A stretch of DNA of 45,759 nucleotides from Gammaproteobacteria bacterium (GCA_002746155.1 NVWF01000004.1:32953-78711), one strand, 5' to 3'; shown: positions 6,814-15,675, counted from the stretch's first letter. Notes: generated by a model from the sequence alone, not told the origin. Program-made: numbers and translations.

Positions 6814-7770
6814 TCAAGTCCTTTTAACTAGAAAATTTTCAGCAAGCATACAGCGAGCGCTACCACCACCTACATATTCAATCGTCGGTATAGAACAGAC
6901 AATCAGAGTGCCATGTTGCTCAAGTGTTACAATTTGTGAACGAGTGAACCCTTTATAAGCAGAGTCAGATAAAACAATAACAGGCTGTTGTTTTTTATCT
7001 TCTAATTGTAATATATTACCGCAGAAGTTTTCCGCCATTTGTTGCTCTGTAATAATAATCACATCTTTTACAAGATTAGTTAATTTTTCCATGGCATTGA
7101 ATGCCTGAGAGTTTTTAACTAGCACTTCTTCAGTCATAACGGCAAATTTCTCGCCACAGGACATTAAAACATTGCTATGATAAATTGAGCTGCACTCCCG
7201 ACTCTTGCTTTCAAACGGTAATACATTGTAGCCGTAAGTTCGAGCAAATAGGTTAAGAGATTTGCCATTACAACGTTCAGATAGTGCTGCAAATAGGTTT
7301 GCTGATGGATGATGAAATATTAAGGATCCCGTTCCTTCCATGGCAGGATTAAACTCCCCTGTTTTGCCAAACCTTAAATCGATAATCTTTTCTGGATAAT
7401 AATTGTGCTGCTTAAGAAGGATTTTTAAATTTTTAATTTGTACTTCTGCTCTCCTGTTAGGCGTTTTCATAGGATAAATAAACAAACTGCCATCGGCTCT
7501 TGTGGAGAACCAATTATTAGGAAATATCGCATCAGGCAGCGTGCTAGACTGTTCAGGCTTATCTAGAACAAGTACTTCAACGCCACTTTTATCGAGTAAC
7601 TCAACCATGGATTCAAATTCAGCTAAGGCTTTAGATTTAATGCTTAGATACTCAACTTCTGATGCAGGTTTATGTTGATATTCATTATCAAAACCTGTTT
7701 GTTCATTGAATCCAAAGTCATGGGGACGAACCATAATTATTGAGCTAGTTAGCTGTGTTTGCTGATACAT
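6814..7770 (-). CDS. Amidinotransferase-fold hydrolase, CtlX-like (arginine deiminase related)
   Basis: 318 residues of the pentein/guanidine-modifying superfamily. The opening MVRPHDFGFNEQTGFDN matches the start of citrulline-utilisation hydrolase CtlX-type proteins as I recall them. Candidate catalytic residues are Asp80 (PDAIFPNNW), Glu145 (AMEGTGSL), His198 (SIYHSNVLM) and Cys307 in GGGSARCMLAE near the C-terminus, the usual nucleophile position. The family acts on guanidino or ureido compounds such as arginine, dimethylarginine or citrulline. Substrate here is not certain. It is a single gene 37 bases upstream of tRNA-Arg on the same strand. The ribosome site before ATG is weak; Met13 is an alternative start but would cut conserved N-terminal strand residues. 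Confidence 0.85.
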   Translation of the reverse strand: MYQQTQLTSSIIMVRPHDFGFNEQTGFDNEYQHKPASEVEYLSIKSKALAEFESMVELLDKSGVEVLVLDKPEQSSTLPDAIFPNNWFSTRADGSLFIYPMKTPNRRAEVQIKNLKILLKQHNYYPEKIIDLRFGKTGEFNPAMEGTGSLIFHHPSANLFAALSERCNGKSLNLFARTYGYNVLPFESKSRECSSIYHSNVLMSCGEKFAVMTEEVLVKNSQAFNAMEKLTNLVKDVIIITEQQMAENFCGNILQLEDKKQQPVIVLSDSAYKGFTRSQIVTLEQHGTLIVCSIPTIEYVGGGSARCMLAENFLVKRT

Positions 7771-7844
7771 AGGGATATCGATTCATATTGACCCAAAATA
7801 AGAAACAACTTAGTATTAATTCTATTTATAGGTGAGTGAGTTTT

Positions 7845-8279
7845 ATGGAATCCAAGAAGTATATAATAAATCGGACTACAATGGGTTTTGCTCTCCTTAC
7901 GGCTGTTATTCATATTTTATTTTTTGTGGCCGAAAGCTTACTATGGCTTGAGCCTAATATTCATGAAAATATTTTGTCCGAATCTGCCAGTTTAGACGTA
8001 GACATACTTACACAAGCACAAATAATGGAAACAGTTTTCTTCAACCAAGGCTTTTATAATTTATTTTTGGCGCTTGGGATATTTTTAGGGCTATTCTTAA
8101 ACAAAACAGATAATAAGGTAATGGGATTTACCCTGGTGGCTTATATTTGTACCTTTGCACTAGGTGCAGCAGTTGTATTAGCCCTATCTACAGGTGCTAT
8201 TCTGGGTGCTGTTGTTCAAGGTTTGCCTGGTATGATTGTACTTGTTCTCTTATATTTAGATATGTCGAAAGAATCCTAG
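7845..8279 (+). CDS. DUF1304-family inner-membrane protein
   Basis: About 144 residues with four predicted membrane segments. The layout matches DUF1304: helix 1 containing IHILFFVAESLLW, the NQGFYNLFLALGIFLGL signature before helix 2, then two more helices ending at GLPGMIVLVLLYLDM. The function of the family is not known. I chose ATG at 7845 because AGGTGAG (7830-7836) lies 8 bases upstream; a GTG at 7836 in the same frame is the alternative. It diverges from the CtlX-like gene. The following 300 bases carry no gene. Confidence 0.85.
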   Translation: MESKKYIINRTTMGFALLTAVIHILFFVAESLLWLEPNIHENILSESASLDVDILTQAQIMETVFFNQGFYNLFLALGIFLGLFLNKTDNKVMGFTLVAYICTFALGAAVVLALSTGAILGAVVQGLPGMIVLVLLYLDMSKES

Positions 8280-8602
8280 GTCATTTATGGAATAAGCATG
8301 AAATGGCGGTGTATGAAGTCTGCAGCGAACTCGTCTCAAAATACCCTGCTAATCGGGAAAATACAGTGATTCCTTCCTTATATGATACAAATCCTACTAG
8401 ATGTACAATACCTACACTTAGACAGAATCATTAAATTGACTAAAAGTCTATAATACCATCTTTAGATGCTCAATAGTTCAGTTATTGAGAATTCTGCTGA
8501 AGATGCTGACATTGATTTTAAATAAAGGCTCATGGTTTCAATATCTTCATCAGTCATATGATTTAAAAAAATGTACATGTATGATATTAGCTTCTAATTA
8601 TG
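8280..8602. other. Intergenic stretch without recognisable gene
   Basis: The 323 bases after the DUF1304 gene contain only short open frames that look like nothing familiar. One small hairpin is present: CTCAATA (8469-8475) and TATTGAG (8483-8489), without a T-run. It may hold decayed coding DNA, given the pseudogene that follows. Confidence 0.5.
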
Positions 8603-9537
8603 CTATAAATTTATCCATACGAATAACAAACAACCCAATGACGCAAACAAGCCGACAACAGGAACCAAAACATTTACCCTGAACCCGACATGCTTAACCT
8701 CTTGTTGTTTTATTTTTATAAGACTTATAATTCATTCTGGCAAACACAATCAAAATGATTCCAGTAGTTAGCTTTGCAAGTATGATCAAATCAAATAAGC
8801 TCGCTAAAATGTATACGATAAAAGCAGTGAAATCAAATGCTAAAACCGCAGTTTGAGTTTTCAGATGAATTCGTGAAAAAAATGGGGCGCCTAACCATCG
8901 TTACTCATTCCATAAAAAACCCTTGAAGCCATTATAACTTGAACCAGAGCCCCATTAAATCCGGCTAACAGACTAATCAAAATTAAAACCTGTGGATCTA
9001 ACCAAGATGAATCTCTTACTAAATAGGCCAACGGTGTATTGCTTTCTACGAATAAGGATAAGTTGCCACTCCTTACCGCTACCAAAGCAATGTCAACATA
9101 GAGAACAGGGTAATCACTAAGCTTATGACAATTGCTTTTGGTAGGTTGATTACACTGTTTTTTACTTCTTCTGCTAAAGTCACCATATCCTCAAAACCAA
9201 TGAAAGCATAAAATACTACAAAACTACCTGTCAATATGCCAGACCAGACGAGAGGATCAAAGCCGGCCAAACTGCGTACCAAGACTCCTTAAGTTAAATG
9301 CTTCTGTAACGTATTTGGCTGGTCCGCCGCGGAAAGGAAGCCGTGACGATAATTCTGCAAAGCTTAAAACGCTAAATATTACTAACTCTCCCGCAATCAA
9401 CACAGCCCAGGGAGAAAAAATACCCGCCTCTCCAGTCACTTTACCTAACAAGGCTAAATACCACCACCCACCATGGCGCCAACGCCATAAAAAGTTAATC
9501 CTGCCAGTCCGATAGTACGACGTAATTTAGATGACAT
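8603..9537 (-). pseudogene. Decayed APC-superfamily amino acid permease
   Basis: Reading the minus strand from ATG at 9537 gives LRRTIGLAGLTFYGVGAMVGGG, the start of an APC permease, then a one-base loss creates a stop. The next frame continues LLGKVTGEAG...LSFAELSSRLPFRGGPAKYVTEAF. Roughly helices 3-5 are missing, then FDPLVWSGILTGSFVVFYAFIGFEDMVTLAEEVKN resumes in another frame, followed by LVRDSSWL...LAGFNGALVQVIMASRVFYGM and, in further frames, a hydrophobic C-terminus ending ASLGCLLFVW before a stop at 8603. At least four frame breaks plus an internal deletion are needed, and the total length is about 310 codons against about 420-450 for a full permease. This is a dead gene. Confidence 0.85.
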
Positions 9538-9651
9538 TAGAATTACTTCAAACAATAGATACAAGCCTTTAATATCTAAGTTAAAAGAGAAACATTTATT
9601 TGTCAATTACCCTGATTGACTTAGTACCAAACTAGCGCGTATAGGTGGAGT

Positions 9652-10119
9652 AAATATTATAGAGATATAAATCAATCCAAATAAAGTATAGAAATGCTAA
9701 GCTAAGTTAACTCTAGAAGGAGAATACTCATGAAACGTTCTTATATTTTATTAGCCGGATTAGCAATCATTTTAGCTGGTTGTCAACCTCAGCCAAATAC
9801 TGGTAAAGGCTTTTCCCTACCTGAAGGTGATGCCTCTAGGGGGAAAACTACATTCATAGAACTGAGCTGTAATACTTACCATTCGATAGCAGACATTGAA
9901 CAGCCCCACGTGATGATAATAGCCTTCCTCATGTAAAACTTGGAGATTCAGTTAGTACTATAAACTGTAATGGCCGAGGATAGAAGTTCAACTATGCAGG
10001 TTTACAATGATATTATGACTGTAACTCAATTAGTAAATTTAGTTACACTCCTCGAAGATAATTATGAAGTTATTCCCTATAAAAGAACAGTTTATTACAG
10101 GGTTGATTCGATAAATTAA
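9652..10119. repeat. Duplicated segment, copy A (matches 11768-12307)
   Basis: Promoter region, ribosome site and lipoprotein-cytochrome gene match the segment at 11768-12307 almost base for base, apart from an internal deletion of roughly 75 bases and point changes. The FNR-type box of copy B (TTGATTTAGATCAA) aligns with GAGATATAAATCAA at 9662-9675, so the left half-site is lost. Confidence 0.9.
9730..10119 (+). pseudogene. Dead copy of the lipoprotein c-type cytochrome
   Basis: The first 54 codons mirror the intact gene at 11846, including the lipobox LAGC. The haem motif reads CNTYH instead of CNTCH, removing one haem-linking cysteine. A one-base deletion at about 9902 shifts the frame and brings a stop at 9934-9936, and the stretch that encodes the middle of the protein is shortened. 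The 3' end recovers near-identity up to the TAA at 10117-10119. The relaxed haem motif and damaged promoter agree that this copy is no longer in use. Confidence 0.9.
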
Positions 10120-10223
10120 GATAGTATTATTAGGTTTTTTCCTAATATAATATTACTACAGCAGATAACAATGGTTCATCACTACAGGTTAATAAAACAC
10201 CTCTTATCAACAAGGATTGCATG

Positions 10224-11579
10224 ATGAAAATAACTTTTTTAGGTGGTACAGAAACTGTTACCGGTTCTAAATATTTGATTGAGACAAACTCAACTACTGT
10301 ACTGATAGATTGTGGATTATATCAAGGTTATAAAAATCTTAGAGAACGAAATAGACAAGAATTGCCTTTTGATATTTCAAAACTAGATGCGATATTTTTG
10401 ACCCATGCTCACCTTGATCATTCAGGTTATATACCCGTTTTATATAAACAAGGCTATAGAGGCCCTATTTATACTCATCATGCCACAAAAGAGTTATGTA
10501 AAGTTTTACTCATGGATAGTGGTCATATTCAAGAAGCTGATACTCGATTTTACAAGAAATATAAACTGAGTAAACATATTGACCCTCAGCCTCTATATGA
10601 TTCAGCCACCGCAGAAAAAACAATGGAGTTATTTAAGTCAGTTGATTATTCAGAAACATTTAGCATTGGTGATATCAAAGCTCACTTACAAAGTGCAGGG
10701 CATATTCTTGGGGCTGCTTCAATTATTCTTGAAGCCGAAGGAAAAACAATAGGATTTTCAGGAGACGTAGGTCGCTCTGATGATGTATTTATGAAACCAC
10801 CTGAGCCCTTACCAGAATTGGATTTATTATTACTTGAATCAACCTATGGTAATCGTCGTCACGAAGATTCAGACCCATTTACACAATTGGCCGATATTAT
10901 TAAAGAAACAATCAAAGATGGAGGTGTTTTGTTAATACCGAGTTTTGCCGTTGGCCGCGCTCAATCATTGCAACATATTTTAGCCACTTTAATGAAAGAG
11001 GATGGGATCCCTAGACTCCCTATTTATCTCGATAGTCCTATGGCGATTAGTGTGTCTGATATTTATTCTCGATATCAACATGAAACCAGACTTGATAAAC
11101 AAGATTTCGATAAAATGTCAGCTGCTACTACCTACACTCGAGATGTTGAAGAATCTAAGGCAATAACAACTCAGCAGTATCCTCATATCATTATTGCAGG
11201 TAGTGGTATGGCAACAGGTGGACGAATATTACATCATTTTAAGAGGCTTCTCTCTAATCATAGAACTAGAGTTCTATTCACTGGTTATCAAGCAGGTGGC
11301 ACTCGTGGAGCAAAAATGATTGATGGTGTAGATCATGTGAAAATTCACGGACAATGGATTCGCATTAAAGCTAAAGTTGAGGTGATGAATGGGTTATCAG
11401 GTCATGCAGATTATGTTGATCTTATGAATTGGCTTAAGCAGTCATCTTTGCGTAGTACTATGCCGATTCAATTGGTTCATGGTGATCCTAATGCCCTTGA
11501 AGCCATGCGTGATCATTTAAGACAAAACACTTTGTATGATGTGAAAATAGCGACATATAAATCAACGATTACTTTATGA
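10224..11579 (+). CDS. Beta-CASP metallo-beta-lactamase RNase-like protein
   Basis: 451 residues of the MBL-fold/beta-CASP family (YSH1/CPSF73-like), which cuts RNA in characterised members. Metal ligands are visible in THAHLDH (His61, His63, Asp65, His66), SAGHILGAAS, and SGDVGR; beta-CASP features are ESTYGNR, PSFAVGRAQ, GSGMATGGRI and SGHADYVD, with VHGDP near the C-terminus. AAGGA at 10212-10216 is 7 bases before ATG 10224, a better start than the ATG one codon earlier. It lies between the dead and intact cytochrome copies. A 51-base fossil of the same gene survives at 15615-15665, so it too was once duplicated. Related genes often sit in low-oxygen stress clusters; RNA as substrate is inferred from the family. 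Confidence 0.92.
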   Translation: MKITFLGGTETVTGSKYLIETNSTTVLIDCGLYQGYKNLRERNRQELPFDISKLDAIFLTHAHLDHSGYIPVLYKQGYRGPIYTHHATKELCKVLLMDSGHIQEADTRFYKKYKLSKHIDPQPLYDSATAEKTMELFKSVDYSETFSIGDIKAHLQSAGHILGAASIILEAEGKTIGFSGDVGRSDDVFMKPPEPLPELDLLLLESTYGNRRHEDSDPFTQLADIIKETIKDGGVLLIPSFAVGRAQSLQHILATLMKEDGIPRLPIYLDSPMAISVSDIYSRYQHETRLDKQDFDKMSAATTYTRDVEESKAITTQQYPHIIIAGSGMATGGRILHHFKRLLSNHRTRVLFTGYQAGGTRGAKMIDGVDHVKIHGQWIRIKAKVEVMNGLSGHADYVDLMNWLKQSSLRSTMPIQLVHGDPNALEAMRDHLRQNTLYDVKIATYKSTITL

Positions 11580-11603
11580 AAACTTAAGTTAGAAATCAAT
11601 AGA

Positions 11604-11711
11604 GTGGGATTAAGAGCAGAGATAGTTATTTCAAAATTGGAAAAAGAAGGATATACCCGGATGATGAATTGGGGTGGATATACCCGTTGGCCTTATGAGT
11701 TGGAGAAATAG
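11604..11711 (+). other. Possible 35-codon gene tail or small ORF
   Basis: A GTG-initiated frame ends in NWGGYTRWPYELEK before TAG. The tryptophan- and tyrosine-rich end looks like conserved coding sequence, perhaps the end of a lost gene, but I cannot place it. The element GGATATACCCG occurs twice within it. Confidence 0.25.
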
Positions 11712-11731
11712 TTATTAATCGATTATCCTAG

Positions 11732-11745
11732 TTGATTTAGGTCAA
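11732..11745. promoter_or_regulatory. FNR/ANR-like box (distal)
   Basis: TTGAT-TTAG-GTCAA differs from the FNR consensus TTGAT-N4-ATCAA at one base. It lies 46 bases upstream of a perfect box and could add to control of the cytochrome gene. Confidence 0.5.
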
Positions 11746-11777
11746 ATCTGATGTATAAAACTAGATTAAATATTGTA

Positions 11778-11791
11778 TTGATTTAGATCAA
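11778..11791. promoter_or_regulatory. FNR/ANR box of the cytochrome promoter
   Basis: TTGAT-TTAG-ATCAA is a perfect match to the FNR consensus. A TGC-TAAGCT extended -10 candidate (11811-11819) predicts a start near 11826, which puts the box at about -41.5, the class II activation position. It implies oxygen-responsive expression of the downstream c-type cytochrome. Confidence 0.75.
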
Positions 11792-11845
11792 TCCAGATAC
11801 AATATCGAAATGCTAAGCTAAGTTAATTCTAGAAGGAGAATACTC

Positions 11846-12307
11846 ATGAAACGTTCTTATATTTTATTAGCCGGATTAGCAATCATTTTAGCTGGTTGTG
11901 AACCTCAGCCAAATACAGGTAAAGGCTTTTCTCTACCTGAGGGTGATGCCTCTATTGGGAAAATTACATTCGTAGAACTGGGATGTAATACCTGCCATTC
12001 GATAGCAGACATTGAACAGCTCCCACGTGATGACAATAGTCTTCCTCATGTAAAACTTGGAGGTTCAGTTAGTACTATAAAAAGCTATGGCGAACTTGTT
12101 ACATCAATCATAAACCCTTCCCATAAAGTACTGAAAAGACTCAATCAGGGTACAGTAATGGCTGAGGATGGTAGTTCAACTATGCGGGTTTACAATGATA
12201 TTATGACTGTATCTCAATTAGTAAATTTAGTTACATTCCTCGAAGATAATTATGAAGTTATTCCCTATAAAAGAACAGTTTATTACAGGGTTGATTCGAT
12301 ACATTAA
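11846..12307 (+). CDS. Lipoprotein mono-haem c-type cytochrome
   Basis: 153 residues. A type II signal peptide with lipobox LAGC makes Cys18 the lipid-anchored residue. One haem site C-N-T-C-H (Cys47, Cys50, His51) follows early in the protein; a Met for axial ligation could be one of those near VMAEDGSSTM. The C-terminal part SQLVNLVTFLEDNY resembles the last helix of class I cytochromes, then a short charged tail. It would be anchored to the periplasmic face of the inner or outer membrane and carry single electrons. A perfect FNR box controls it, so it probably serves low-oxygen respiration. AAGGAG precedes ATG by 7 bases. Partner enzyme is not evident. Confidence 0.9.
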   Translation: MKRSYILLAGLAIILAGCEPQPNTGKGFSLPEGDASIGKITFVELGCNTCHSIADIEQLPRDDNSLPHVKLGGSVSTIKSYGELVTSIINPSHKVLKRLNQGTVMAEDGSSTMRVYNDIMTVSQLVNLVTFLEDNYEVIPYKRTVYYRVDSIH

Positions 12308-12373
12308 AAGCTACTTTTTCTTACCAGGGGTTGTCACTATCTTGATAATAAAATTATTATTGAGTCAGCTAGC

Positions 12374-13732
12374 TTATCCAAGAACTGTCCCATAGACCAC
12401 AAGAAGCAATAGTAACAAGGCCACCAGGACAACCATTATTGTGGTGTCAAGAATGTCCATTGTATGGTCATTTTCCAATAGCGACGCCAAGACATGAAAG
12501 GTAGGAAAAAGAAATATTACTAGCAGAATATTGGGCACCGAAAACAATATCGGTAAATCGGGATGGCTTGGATTAACAAATGCTTGATAATAAGCGATGG
12601 CTATAAAGGTAAAAGGTACAATCAAAAACATTAACTGCACAATTCCACCAAAGGCATTTGCCAAGGCTATTCCGTACTCTTTTTTACGATGAGACGTCCA
12701 CAATATAACGTATTCACTCATACCAGCAAAACCGGCAAGGATCATTGCCGCGACAATCCCGCTCAGTCCCATGTCGTCTATGGCCAATGAAGCAAAGACA
12801 GCCACCTTTTCGCCGCCTAAGAATGACCCTAAAATACCTAAGGCTAGTAGTAAAGTGATCCGACTAAGACTGCTTCGTTGTACATTTTTGAATGCCATTT
12901 GTTGCCGTTCTGCTATTTCATCATTAGTTAATTTTAGTGTGATCTGGACTTCTTCTTCCTCTTTTCCAAGATCTCTGACCAACTTATATAGATACACTAC
13001 AAAGATTGCCAGCAGTAAAAATGCAATTACTGCCAAATCTATAGCTTCAAAGGCATGTTTTGGATGTCCTTTTGAAGAAAGAATTAACATCACAAGTCCC
13101 ATCACCAATCCCAGCGCCCCACCGGCAATTAGCACTTGCGTACCAGCATCTGTAATGGGTTTAGGCATAAGATATTTGCCCTTGCAGTCTTTGGGCAGAA
13201 AGTAAGAATAAATACTAAAAACCAATGCATTATTGTAGATGGTTATCATCGCAACAATAAAGGCCATTAAAGGACTAACCGGCACAAGGAAAGCAATGAC
13301 AACAAATTCAGGCAACGTAGAAAGAATCTCAGACGCTGTCCCCGCCACATAACTTGTCCACCCCATTCGTACCGCAAAACGTTCAGTGACAGTCACCAGA
13401 ACCTGACAAGCCACTTGGATAATAAGTAGTCCTACCAGAAGTGAAAAGACGGCTTCAAGGTAGTGAGGCAAAGCAATTGAAAAGAAGTCGACCAGAAATA
13501 ATCCTATCCATAATAAATACCCGACTGCCATCCGTATCACCCAGGGTGGAGTTCGATACTTTCGAAGATGAGGAGGTCGGCCTAAATGTAAGATGGATAA
13601 TCTGTCTGGGTCGATCCCTGTTTTACGCAAATACTTGTGCAGTGCTGACGGAGCACCAGGTAATCCCGCTGCAACTTCAGGCCTTACCGGTTCAGAACGT
13701 TCAGATTGGGAGTGAGATGTAGTATGTTTCAA
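12374..13732 (-). CDS. CaCA-like (sodium/calcium exchanger type) membrane protein
   Basis: 452 residues with a 65-residue basic, proline-rich cytoplasmic N-terminus followed by about 11 hydrophobic segments. Two internally related alpha-repeat-like stretches are visible: GTASEILSTLPEFVVIAFL and GFAGMSEYVILWTSHRKKEYG...ANAFGGIVQLMF, each with an acidic residue near S/P in the position used by Ca2+/cation antiporters. A charged loop with EEEEVQ lies between the halves. The start is TTG (13730-13732), only 14 bases after the stop of cbpM; a TAA right upstream excludes a longer frame. It thus belongs to the cbpA-cbpM operon. Transport of Ca2+ or another cation is inferred from the repeats; ion is unknown. 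Confidence 0.8.
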   Translation of the reverse strand: MKHTTSHSQSERSEPVRPEVAAGLPGAPSALHKYLRKTGIDPDRLSILHLGRPPHLRKYRTPPWVIRMAVGYLLWIGLFLVDFFSIALPHYLEAVFSLLVGLLIIQVACQVLVTVTERFAVRMGWTSYVAGTASEILSTLPEFVVIAFLVPVSPLMAFIVAMITIYNNALVFSIYSYFLPKDCKGKYLMPKPITDAGTQVLIAGGALGLVMGLVMLILSSKGHPKHAFEAIDLAVIAFLLLAIFVVYLYKLVRDLGKEEEEVQITLKLTNDEIAERQQMAFKNVQRSSLSRITLLLALGILGSFLGGEKVAVFASLAIDDMGLSGIVAAMILAGFAGMSEYVILWTSHRKKEYGIALANAFGGIVQLMFLIVPFTFIAIAYYQAFVNPSHPDLPILFSVPNILLVIFLFPTFHVLASLLENDHTMDILDTTIMVVLVALLLLLLVVYGTVLG

Positions 13733-13746
13733 TATTAATCCATAAA

Positions 13747-14079
13747 TTATGCAAGGGGCTTGTTAAGCCGATGTAATTTAGACTCCAGTGTTTCAATCTC
13801 TTCTAGCAGATCCAAGGCAAGAGCAACACCTGCCTGATTAACACCTAGGTCCCGCTGAAGCCTCATTGCAGTGCGGGCTCGCTTCAGACCATAGGCTGAA
13901 AATTTCCAATGGGCCTGATTTTCATGCAGAGGTTGTTGATAATTAAGCGGGTCTAACGCCCCTACTTCAACCAAGGCTACTATCCATTCAGAAGAACATG
14001 AACAGGCGTAACACAATTCATCAAAAGAGAGTTCGAGCTCTTCATCGAGCAACACGCCGTGCAATATAATTTCGTTCAT
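13747..14079 (-). CDS. cbpM: Chaperone modulator CbpM
   Basis: 110 residues, MerR-like helical protein. The pattern LDEELELSFDELCYACSCSSEWIVALVEVGALDP followed by WKFSAYGLKRARTAMRLQRDLGVNQAGVALALDLLEEIE matches the CbpM family, which binds the J-domain of CbpA and inhibits its co-chaperone and DNA-binding activity. It begins 4 bases after cbpA ends, the standard pairing, and is followed closely by the exchanger-like gene. Confidence 0.93.
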   Translation of the reverse strand: MNEIILHGVLLDEELELSFDELCYACSCSSEWIVALVEVGALDPLNYQQPLHENQAHWKFSAYGLKRARTAMRLQRDLGVNQAGVALALDLLEEIETLESKLHRLNKPLA

Positions 14080-14083
14080 TCGG

Positions 14084-15034
14084 TTACACTCCTAGTTCAC
14101 TTCGAGGATTGAAGGCTAATTCCTCTTGCATTTTTAGGTAAAAAGCTTTGGCTTCATCAGTGTCAGCTGCTGGCAGGATAATTTGAGTCACAACATACAG
14201 ATCACCAGGTGATTTGGCAGGAATACCCCGAGCTTTCAAACGCAGTTTCTGGCCATTTTTTGTCGCTGGAGCAATACTTAAATCCACTGGGCCTGAAGGT
14301 GTCGGGACTTTAACAGTTGCACCCAGTGCTGCTTCCCAGGGGGTAATGGGTAAATCTAGATAAACATCGTGTTGCTCTACGCGATAAATAGAGTGGGAAT
14401 TAAATGCCATTTCAAGATAGAGATCGCCCGCTGGAGAGCCACCAAAACCCGGGGCTCCTTGACCGGACAGCCGAAGACGTTGGCCTTGTTTAACACCTTT
14501 CGGGATTTTGATTTTCAAAGTACGCTGCTTATTTACTATACGTCCTTGTTGATCCAGCTCTGAAGACTTCAGTGTAATACTGCTCGTTACGCCATTATAA
14601 GCATCTTCCAGATCTATCAATACCTTGGCGTGATGGTCTTCACCACGTGCATTAGTAGTTCGATATTGACCCCCTGAATTCTCCGAGCCGAATCCTTTAC
14701 CAAATAAAGATTCAAAAAAATCACTGTAATCTGCATGACTGGCTCCGGGAGAACCACCACCTTTGTATTCAAACCCAGCATCCCAATCAGGCGGTGGGTT
14801 AAAATCTTGCCCTGACTGCCAATCGCTACCAAGTTGGTCATACGCAGATCGCTTATCAGGGTCTTTCAGCACCGAATAAGCTTCACCAACCTCCTTAAAA
14901 CGGGTTTCAGCGTCAGCTTCTTTACTCACATCCGGATGATATTTTCTAGCCAGTTTTTTATAAGCACGTTTAATTTCATTTGAAGTGCTATCCCGAGTGA
15001 CGCCCATTATTTTGTAATAATCTTTATAATCCAC
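14084..15034 (-). CDS. cbpA: Curved DNA-binding DnaJ-type co-chaperone CbpA
   Basis: 316 residues. The N-terminal J-domain has the HPD motif at 33-35 ([11 protein letters not shown]). A Gly/Phe-rich linker follows (about 75-125). There is no cysteine zinc finger, which separates CbpA from DnaJ. Two C-terminal substrate-binding domains contain [19 protein letters not shown] and [16 protein letters not shown]. The start is GTG, with GGAG 6 bases upstream. It works with DnaK in protein folding during stress and stationary phase and binds DNA. It is followed by cbpM. An FNR-type promoter farther upstream, in front of an ACR3 relic, could drive it. Confidence 0.95.
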   Translation of the reverse strand: MDYKDYYKIMGVTRDSTSNEIKRAYKKLARKYHPDVSKEADAETRFKEVGEAYSVLKDPDKRSAYDQLGSDWQSGQDFNPPPDWDAGFEYKGGGSPGASHADYSDFFESLFGKGFGSENSGGQYRTTNARGEDHHAKVLIDLEDAYNGVTSSITLKSSELDQQGRIVNKQRTLKIKIPKGVKQGQRLRLSGQGAPGFGGSPAGDLYLEMAFNSHSIYRVEQHDVYLDLPITPWEAALGATVKVPTPSGPVDLSIAPATKNGQKLRLKARGIPAKSPGDLYVVTQIILPAADTDEAKAFYLKMQEELAFNPRSELGV

Positions 15035-15051
15035 AAGAGGCTCCAGCTAGG

Positions 15052-15452
15052 TTAATTTAATTCGCTTTTTGTTTGATTTTGGTCAAATATATAAGATGTT
15101 TTTTTGCATAACGCAACCAATGGCAAGGCGACATAAACAGAAACCGAAAGCACCATAGTTTCCCAAGGCACTGGCATAGAATTCACATTTAATAATAAGC
15201 TACCTAATGGGCCATAAAGCAAAAGCATCATCAGCGAATTGATAGCAACATAGCTTCTCCACAACTCCACCTCTTCTCCATTCGGTAGGATTTCTGTGCC
15301 TGGTAATAAATCTCTAAATAAAGGCCCCAAAAATCATTCAGAGTAGCTGCAACACACGGTGCAATTTTTCCTAAAAATATTCCACCAGCAATGCAAAGCA
15401 CAACCCATACTGTTAAATAGCGTTCAAAAATCGACAACTTCTTTTCAGGCAT
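15052..15452 (-). pseudogene. Relic of an ACR3-type arsenite efflux transporter
   Basis: The first frame opens [20 protein letters not shown]...FLGKIAP, the normal ACR3 N-terminus. A frame change near 15330 leads to [24 protein letters not shown]...VPWETMVLSVSVYVALPLVA, which matches the middle of ACR3 proteins, and then the sequence stops. Only about 130 of the usual 340-360 residues remain, with an internal deletion and a frameshift. Its promoter, including an FNR-like box, appears intact and points into cbpA, so transcription may pass through the relic. Confidence 0.8.
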
Positions 15453-15540
15453 ACTAGCATAAGTTAATTTATTGATAATTTACTCCTAGTATCAATTTAA
15501 CTCAACAACTAACAATATACTAGTGATGAAATTAAAAGAA

Positions 15541-15554
15541 CTGATACAGATCAA
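15541..15554. promoter_or_regulatory. FNR-like box upstream of ACR3 relic and cbpA operon
   Basis: CTGAT-ACAG-ATCAA, one mismatch from consensus. On the minus strand a TATATT -10 candidate (15514-15519) predicts a start near 15507, putting the box at about -41. No terminator is evident before cbpA. Confidence 0.5.
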
Positions 15555-15614
15555 ATATATAAACAAACCCGAGTATTATCTTCTCCGGCACACTCTAGGA
15601 AAATCAAGTCAGGA

Positions 15615-15665
15615 GCAAAAGTTGAGGTGATAAATGGCTTATCAGGTCATGCAGATTATGTTGAC
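15615..15665 (+). pseudogene. Fossil fragment of the beta-CASP MBL gene
   Basis: 51 bases match 11370-11420 of the intact beta-CASP gene at 47 positions and encode AKVEVINGLSGHADYVD. No other part of the gene is nearby. It shows that a second copy of the MBL gene once stood here. Confidence 0.85.
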
Positions 15666-15675
15666 CGGGTCATGA

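Larger units (their letters stand above)
11768..12307. repeat. Duplicated segment, copy B (matches 9652-10119)
   Basis: Intact copy of the promoter plus cytochrome gene; copy A at 9652-10119 is damaged. The two copies bracket the beta-CASP gene. Confidence 0.9.

Noticed and set aside
6814..7770. Functional link between the arginine-type hydrolase and the adjacent tRNA-Arg
   Set aside because: The shared amino acid is likely coincidence; there is no regulatory element joining them.
12771..13205. 144-codon frame antisense to the exchanger-like gene
   Set aside because: Antisense shadow of a membrane protein gene; no start signal or family resemblance.
15073..15086. FNR-like box TTGAT-TTTG-GTCAA just before cbpA
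   Set aside because: Its centre is only about 45 bases from the start codon, so a class II start would leave no room for the ribosome site. Kept out of the feature list.
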